Positions 59,928 to 64,000 of a DNA stretch of 64,000 bases are shown piece after piece (within the stretch, counting starts at the first letter, position 1; every line of letters begins with the position of its first letter). Source of the DNA: Castellaniella sp044508625 (lineage in GTDB: Bacteria > Pseudomonadota > Gammaproteobacteria > Burkholderiales > Burkholderiaceae_B); the NCBI GenBank assembly GCA_044508625.1, contig JBIQHJ010000005.1, positions 62,001-126,000 of the forward strand, written 5' to 3'. The notes under the pieces were generated by a model, which saw only the letters and a program-made list of their open reading frames with translations, was not told the origin of the DNA and did not search any database. The position numbers were made by a program, and so were the translations under genes.

Positions 59928-61703
59928 TCAGAAAGTGCGCGGCTTGGGCGGCATGGTGTCCACGGTCAGCGGCTTCATGCGCACGGGCTTGTATTCCAGG
60001 CGGCTGCCTTCCGAGAACCAGAGGGTGTGCTTGAGCCAGTCGACGTCGTCGCGCTCGGGATGTTCCTCGAGGGCGTGGGCCCCGCGGGACTCGAGGCGGT
60101 TGGCCGCCGAGCGGGTCGTGGCGCGCGCCACCTCGATCATGTTGGCCACCTCGAGGGCCTCGATGCGCGCGGTGTTGAACACCTTGGACTTGTCGGCGAA
60201 ATAGATGTCGTCGACCTGCGGCACCAGGCTCTCGATGACCTGCTCGCCCTCCTTGAGGACGTCGAGCTTGCGGAACACGCCGCAATGGCTCTGCATCGCG
60301 GCCCGGATGCGGTTGGCCACGTCCTGGGTCTTTTCGCCGGAGCTGCGGCGCTCGAAGCGGTCGACGCGGTCGAGCGAGGCCTCGATGTCGGTGTCGGGCA
60401 GCGGCTGGTGGGCGTGCTGGCGCTCGGGGTGCTGGTCGACGATGAAATTGCCCGCCGAGCGGCCGAAGACGATCAGGTCCAGCAGCGAGTTGGTGCCCAG
60501 GCGGTTGGCGCCGTGCACCGAGGTCGCGGCGCACTCGCCGATGGCGTAGAGGCCGTTGACGATCTTGTCCTCGCCGTTGACGCGCGTGACGACCTGGCCG
60601 TGGTAGTTGGCCGGGATGCCGCCCATCTGGTAGTGGATGGTCGGGACGACGGGGATGGGATCCTTGATCGGGTCGATGTTGGCGAACTTGATCGCGATCT
60701 CGCGGATCGAGGGGAGACGCTTCATGATGGTCTCGGCGCCGAGGTGGTCGAGCTTGAGCACCACGTAGCTGCCGTCGCCGCAGCCGCGGCCCTCCTTGAT
60801 TTCCTGGTCCATCGAGCGGGACACGAAGTCGCGCGGCGCGAGGTCCTTGAGCTGGGGCGCGTAGCGCTCCATGAAGCGCTCGCCGTCCTTGTTGAGCAGG
60901 ATGCCGCCCTCGCCGCGCACGCCCTCGGTGATCAGCACGCCCGCGCCGGCCACGCCGGTCGGGTGGAACTGCCAGAACTCCATGTCCTGCAGCGGGATGC
61001 CCGCGCGCGCGGCCATGCCCAGGCCGTCGCCGGTGTTGATGAAGGCGTTGGTCGAGGCGGCCCAGATGCGGCCCGCGCCGCCGGTGGCGAGCACGGTGTG
61101 CTTGGCCTCGAGGATGTAGATCTGGCCGGTCTCCATTTCCATGGCGGTCACGCCCAGCACGTCGCCCTCGGCGTTGCGCAGCAGGTCGAGCGCCATCCAC
61201 TCGACGAAGAACTGGGTGCGCACGGCGACGTTGCGCTGGTAGAGCGTGTGCAGCATGGCGTGCCCGGTGCGGTCGGCCGCCGCACAGGCGCGCTGGACGG
61301 GTTTCTCGCCGAAATTCGCGGTGTGCCCGCCGAAGGGACGCTGGTAGATCGTGCCGTCGGCGTTGCGGTCGAACGGCATGCCGAAATGCTCGAGCTCGTA
61401 GACGGCGTTGGGCGCCTCGCGCACCATGAACTCGATCGAATCCTGGTCGCCGAGCCAGTCCGAGCCCTTGACCGTGTCGTACATGTGCCAGAGCCAGTTG
61501 TCCTCGCTCATGTTGCCCAGCGAGGCGCTGACGCCGCCTTGCGCGGCCACCGTGTGCGAGCGCGTCGGAAAGACCTTGGAGAGCACGGCCACCGACAGGC
61601 CCGCCTGCGCGAGCTGCAGCGAGCAGCGCATGCCGGCCCCGCCGGCGCCGACCACCACCACATCGAACTGGCGGCGCGGAATAGATGTCTTGACAGCGGC
61701 CAC
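59928..61703 (-). CDS. sdhA: Succinate dehydrogenase flavoprotein subunit
   Basis: Catalytic subunit that oxidises succinate to fumarate, 591 aa. The start is GTG 61703 (encoding MAAVKTSIPRR) with GGAG nine bases upstream; the open frame further upstream overlaps sdhD and is not coding. The FAD-binding motif is VVVGAGGAGMRCSLQLA, the covalent-FAD His lies in PTRSHTVAAQGG, and the substrate region in GEKPVQRACAAADRTGHAML and HPTGVAGAGVLITEGVRGEGG. It begins 2 bp after the sdhD stop. Confidence 0.97.
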   Translation of the reverse strand: MAAVKTSIPRRQFDVVVVGAGGAGMRCSLQLAQAGLSVAVLSKVFPTRSHTVAAQGGVSASLGNMSEDNWLWHMYDTVKGSDWLGDQDSIEFMVREAPNAVYELEHFGMPFDRNADGTIYQRPFGGHTANFGEKPVQRACAAADRTGHAMLHTLYQRNVAVRTQFFVEWMALDLLRNAEGDVLGVTAMEMETGQIYILEAKHTVLATGGAGRIWAASTNAFINTGDGLGMAARAGIPLQDMEFWQFHPTGVAGAGVLITEGVRGEGGILLNKDGERFMERYAPQLKDLAPRDFVSRSMDQEIKEGRGCGDGSYVVLKLDHLGAETIMKRLPSIREIAIKFANIDPIKDPIPVVPTIHYQMGGIPANYHGQVVTRVNGEDKIVNGLYAIGECAATSVHGANRLGTNSLLDLIVFGRSAGNFIVDQHPERQHAHQPLPDTDIEASLDRVDRFERRSSGEKTQDVANRIRAAMQSHCGVFRKLDVLKEGEQVIESLVPQVDDIYFADKSKVFNTARIEALEVANMIEVARATTRSAANRLESRGAHALEEHPERDDVDWLKHTLWFSEGSRLEYKPVRMKPLTVDTMPPKPRTF

Positions 61704-61705
61704 GG

Positions 61706-62089
61706 TTATAGACTCCAGAGAATTTGAGCGAAGAAGACCACCGCGGCCACGAGCCACATGATGGTCAGCACCTGCAGGAACAGGCGCAATCCGTCGGAAG
61801 GGGCATAGTCCATCCAGATGTCGCGCACGCCCACCCAGGCGTGCCACGCGAGCGACAGGAAGGCGACCGTCGCCAGGAGCTGGCCCAGCGGCAGGACACC
61901 GACGGTGAACGAGAAAAATGCGCGCCAGGACTCGAAATCCAGGCTGGGGACGAAAATCGCGTACAGCACCAGGGCCAGTGTGTAGACCGCCATGATGACG
62001 GCGGTCGTGCGCTGGACGATGAAATCGCGCGTGCCATAGTGCGCGCCGACGACCAGGCGCCTGCGGCCGATGCGTTCTTGGTGTGCCAT
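61706..62089 (-). CDS. sdhD: Succinate dehydrogenase membrane anchor subunit SdhD
   Basis: Cytochrome b556 membrane subunit, 127 aa from ATG 62089 (MAHQERIGRRRLV). Three membrane helices are visible, with the haem/quinone region in SLAWHAWVGVRDIWMDY, where the His and Asp-Tyr are conserved. The start overlaps the sdhC stop by one base (TAATG), so the two anchors are translationally coupled. Confidence 0.95.
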   Translation of the reverse strand: MAHQERIGRRRLVVGAHYGTRDFIVQRTTAVIMAVYTLALVLYAIFVPSLDFESWRAFFSFTVGVLPLGQLLATVAFLSLAWHAWVGVRDIWMDYAPSDGLRLFLQVLTIMWLVAAVVFFAQILWSL

Positions 62090-62502
62090 TACCAGACTCC
62101 AAACAGTTTCAAACCGAACACCACGGTCAGCGCCAGGCCGAGCCCGAGCACCAGTGCGCCCGAGCGCTGGGAGGGCTCGCGGGCGTTGCCGATGTGCATG
62201 TCCAGGGTCAGGTAGCGGATGCCCGCGAGGAAATGGTGGAAATAGCCCCACATCAGGACCAGCAGGACGATCTTACAGAAGGGATTGGCGACCCATTCCC
62301 GCATGGCCGCGAAGGTCGCGGGCGACTGGACGCTTTGCGCGAACAGGGGCACGAGCACGATGGGCAGGGCAAGGAACAGCAGCGCGCCGCTGATGCGATG
62401 GAGGATGGATGACTTGGCGGCCGGGGGTTGCCGGTAGCTCAGCAGATCTTGCAAGCCCAGGTTCCGGAACTGCGGACGCGGCTTTGTTGCGGGTTCAGAC
62501 AT
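62089..62502 (-). CDS. sdhC: Succinate dehydrogenase cytochrome b556 subunit SdhC
   Basis: Large anchor subunit, 137 aa from ATG 62502 (MSEPATKPRPQF). It contains the family motif KSSILHRISGALLF, which includes the quinone-site Ser and Arg, and YFHHFLAGIRYLTLDMHIG, which includes the haem-ligand His. Three helices. The gene is 65 bp after the GntR-type regulator on the same strand. Confidence 0.96.
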   Translation of the reverse strand: MSEPATKPRPQFRNLGLQDLLSYRQPPAAKSSILHRISGALLFLALPIVLVPLFAQSVQSPATFAAMREWVANPFCKIVLLVLMWGYFHHFLAGIRYLTLDMHIGNAREPSQRSGALVLGLGLALTVVFGLKLFGVW

Positions 62503-62567
62503 GATGGCCTCTTTTATCAAACGATATCGTGGATTCCTCGTGACAGGCATTTTCGCCCATCCGGAGT

Positions 62568-63335
62568 TCAATTCAAACTGTTTCGGTAATGATAGCGCTC
62601 GGTCACGTAGTGGCCCCGGCGCAGTTCCATCGGGCGGTCGCCGTAGGTGTAGGACACGCGCTCGACCTGCAGCAGCGGGCTGCCCTCCTGGACCCGGAGC
62701 AGCTCGGCCTGCGCCGCGCTGGCGGCCACCGCGCGCAGCTTTTCATCGGCGCGGACCATGCTCACGCCGAACTCGGTCTCGAACAGGGCGTAGACCGGGC
62801 CCCGGTAGCGCGTCAGGGACTCCATGGTCAGGCCCTTGAAGGCGCCGCCCGGCAGCCAGATGTCGTCGAGGATGGTGGGGATGTCGTCGAAAGAGAGCAC
62901 GCGGCGCATGTTGACCACGATGTCGCCGGGGCGCAGGTCGAGGGCCTGGGCCACGTCGGCGGGCGCCTTGACGCGGCGGCAATCCAGGATCTGGCTGGTG
63001 GACACCGCCTGGCGGCCGTCGTCGGGCGCCAGGCGCAGGAAGCGGTAGCGGACCCGGGCCTCGTTGTGGGTCGCGACGAAGGTGCCCTTGCCCTGGCGGC
63101 GGATCAGGAGGTTGTCGGCCGCCAGCTCGTCGATGGCCTTGCGCACCGTGCCCTGGCTGACCTGGAAGCGCGCGGCGAGCTCGAGCTCGCTGGGGATGGC
63201 CTCGCCGGGTTTCCATTCGCCCCGGTCCAGTCCCTGGAGAATCAGGCCCTTGATCTGCTGGTACAGCGGGCTGAAGGCTGCGCTGCTCGCGCGGCCCAAC
63301 TCGGGGACTCGATCGGTCGGGGATGAATCGGACAT
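62568..63335 (-). CDS. GntR-family transcription regulator with UTRA ligand domain (HutC type)
   Basis: DNA-binding regulator, 255 aa. The winged helix (about 22-92) reads PLYQQIKGLILQGLDRGEWKPGEAIPSELELAARFQVSQGTVRKAIDELAADNLL, in which SQGTVRKAID is the recognition helix. The UTRA effector domain (about 110-250) has ILDDIWLPGGAFKGL and MELRRGHYVTERYHY. It is transcribed toward sdhCDAB-sdhE-gltA and divergent from mdh. This position suggests control of these TCA genes in response to a small carboxylate, but the effector is unknown. Confidence 0.93.
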   Translation of the reverse strand: MSDSSPTDRVPELGRASSAAFSPLYQQIKGLILQGLDRGEWKPGEAIPSELELAARFQVSQGTVRKAIDELAADNLLIRRQGKGTFVATHNEARVRYRFLRLAPDDGRQAVSTSQILDCRRVKAPADVAQALDLRPGDIVVNMRRVLSFDDIPTILDDIWLPGGAFKGLTMESLTRYRGPVYALFETEFGVSMVRADEKLRAVAASAAQAELLRVQEGSPLLQVERVSYTYGDRPMELRRGHYVTERYHYRNSLN

Positions 63336-63434
63336 GGATGTGGGGAGGGGTCCGCGAGGCGGCTATGCTACAAAATACAAAATGAAACTTTCGCATTTTC
63401 GCATGGGTGGCGCCAGATGTCTAATACTCTTGTG

Positions 63435-63446
63435 TCTTATATAAGA
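63435..63446. promoter_or_regulatory. Palindrome TCTTATATAAGA in the gntR/mdh intergenic region
   Basis: A perfect 12-bp palindrome followed by a further TATAAGA half-site (63447-63452 region), in an AT-rich tract of a GC-rich genome. It lies just upstream of a candidate mdh promoter and about 100 bp from the gntR start. It is a plausible operator for the adjacent GntR/UTRA regulator. Confidence 0.6.
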
Positions 63447-63456
63447 TATAAGAGTC

Positions 63457-63485
63457 TTGACGCCCGACCTGGAATAAACTACTCT
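63457..63485 (+). promoter_or_regulatory. Candidate sigma70 promoter of mdh
   Basis: TTGACG (63457-63462) and TACTCT (63480-63485) are separated by 17 bp. The start of transcription would lie about 45 bp before the mdh ATG. The -35 box is strong and the -10 box weak. Confidence 0.5.
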
Positions 63486-63538
63486 TTTCCGCGATTTCGA
63501 ATCCCTAGTTCCGCCATACATCTTCTCGGAGATTCCTC

Positions 63539-64000
63539 ATGTCCAAACCCCCCAAGCGCGTAGCCGTCACCGGCGCCGCCGGCCAGATCGGCTACGCCCT
63601 GCTGTTTCGCATCGCTTCCGGAGAAATGCTGGGCAAAGACCAGCCCGTGATCCTGCAATTGCTTGAGATCCCCGACGAAAAGGCCCAGCAGGCCCTCAAG
63701 GGCGTGATGATGGAACTCGAGGACTGCGCCTTCCCGCTGCTGGCCGGCATGAGCGCCCACGGCGACCCGCGCGAGGCCTTCAAGGATGCCGACGTGGCCC
63801 TGCTGGTCGGCGCGCGTCCCCGCAGCAAGGGCATGGAACGCAAGGACCTGCTGCAGGTCAACGCCCAGATCTTCACCGCCCAGGGCAAGGCGCTCAACGA
63901 GGTCGCCAGCCGCGACGTCAAGGTGCTGGTGGTCGGCAACCCGGCCAACACCAACGCCTACATCGCCATGAAGTCCGCCCCCGACCTGCCCTCCAGGAAC
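63539..64000 (+). CDS. mdh: Malate dehydrogenase (3' end beyond window)
   Basis: NAD-dependent TCA enzyme; the first 154 codons are in the window. The N-terminal Rossmann motif VAVTGAAGQIGYALLFRIASGEMLG and the block EIPDEKAQQALKGVMMELEDCAFP are of the long malate dehydrogenase type found in Betaproteobacteria. The active-loop Arg region appears as VGARPRSKGMERKDLL. ATG 63539 has GGAG seven bases upstream. Confidence 0.98.
   Translation, partial: MSKPPKRVAVTGAAGQIGYALLFRIASGEMLGKDQPVILQLLEIPDEKAQQALKGVMMELEDCAFPLLAGMSAHGDPREAFKDADVALLVGARPRSKGMERKDLLQVNAQIFTAQGKALNEVASRDVKVLVVGNPANTNAYIAMKSAPDLPSRN

Noticed and set aside
59928..62102. Longer sdhA beginning at 62102
   Set aside because: The extension runs through sdhD in another frame and is not like the flavoprotein. 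GTG 61703 with a good ribosome site gives the expected N-terminus.

Overview
The window is GC-rich and reads like the chromosome of a betaproteobacterium, most likely family Alcaligenaceae (Bordetella, Achromobacter and relatives). The main clue is the TCA-cycle gene order: odhA-odhB-odhL next to zapE and trpS at one end, and a GntR/UTRA regulator with sdhCDAB-sdhE-gltA divergent from mdh at the other. This assignment rests on gene content and order only. The window holds about 51 protein genes. I see no rRNA, tRNA, insertion sequence or CRISPR, and no gene-free stretch longer than about 300 bp.

Layout. (1) 1-1836: the end of a polyamine/amine-type ABC permease and a ureohydrolase, probably one operon. 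(2) 1906-10102, minus strand: odhA, odhB, odhL (2-oxoglutarate dehydrogenase), then zapE and trpS. (3) 10378-12675: a MaeB-type malic enzyme. (4) 12784-39995: a type VI secretion locus with all 13 core functions (TssA-M including Hcp, VgrG and ClpV). A cargo module is inserted between vgrG and tssJ: a beta-rich two-helix membrane protein, a DUF2169-pentapeptide protein, a pentapeptide protein, a DUF3540 protein and a DUF4150 PAAR-like tip. (5) 40027-44668, minus strand: two paralogous kexin-like S8 lipoproteases with P domains, flanking a small exported protein that may be their external chaperone. (6) 44767-57054: a type II secretion locus with gspO and gspC on the minus strand, divergent from gspGHIJKLMN-D-E-F. 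(7) 57073-63335, minus strand: an HslR-like S4 protein, gltA, sdhE, sdhBADC and gntR. (8) The start of mdh, cut by the window edge.

How the parts fit. The T6SS membrane complex looks unusual. TssL is the short form without a peptidoglycan-binding domain, whereas TssM ends in a proline linker and a LysM domain, so cell-wall anchoring may have moved to TssM. The vgrG stop codon is followed in the same frame, after ten codons, by a beta-helix-like protein carrying a hydrophobic hairpin; it is either a split spike or a separate effector. The T2SS has a lipoprotein secretin, a prepilin peptidase lacking the methyltransferase domain and a GspC lacking a PDZ domain. The adjacent proteases have Cys-Asp lipobox ends, like known T2SS-exported lipoproteins, and are likely substrates.

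A recurring feature crosses these regions. At seven gene junctions a short segment of a gene end or start is duplicated. At five of them the copies form tiny ORFs, and at four (ureohydrolase start, tssM, tssA, gspE) the last tiny ORF ends through an ATGA overlap on the true downstream start codon. The clearest cases are DUF3540/PAAR (three 40-bp copies), tssL/tssM, and gspD/gspE (two 71-bp copies).
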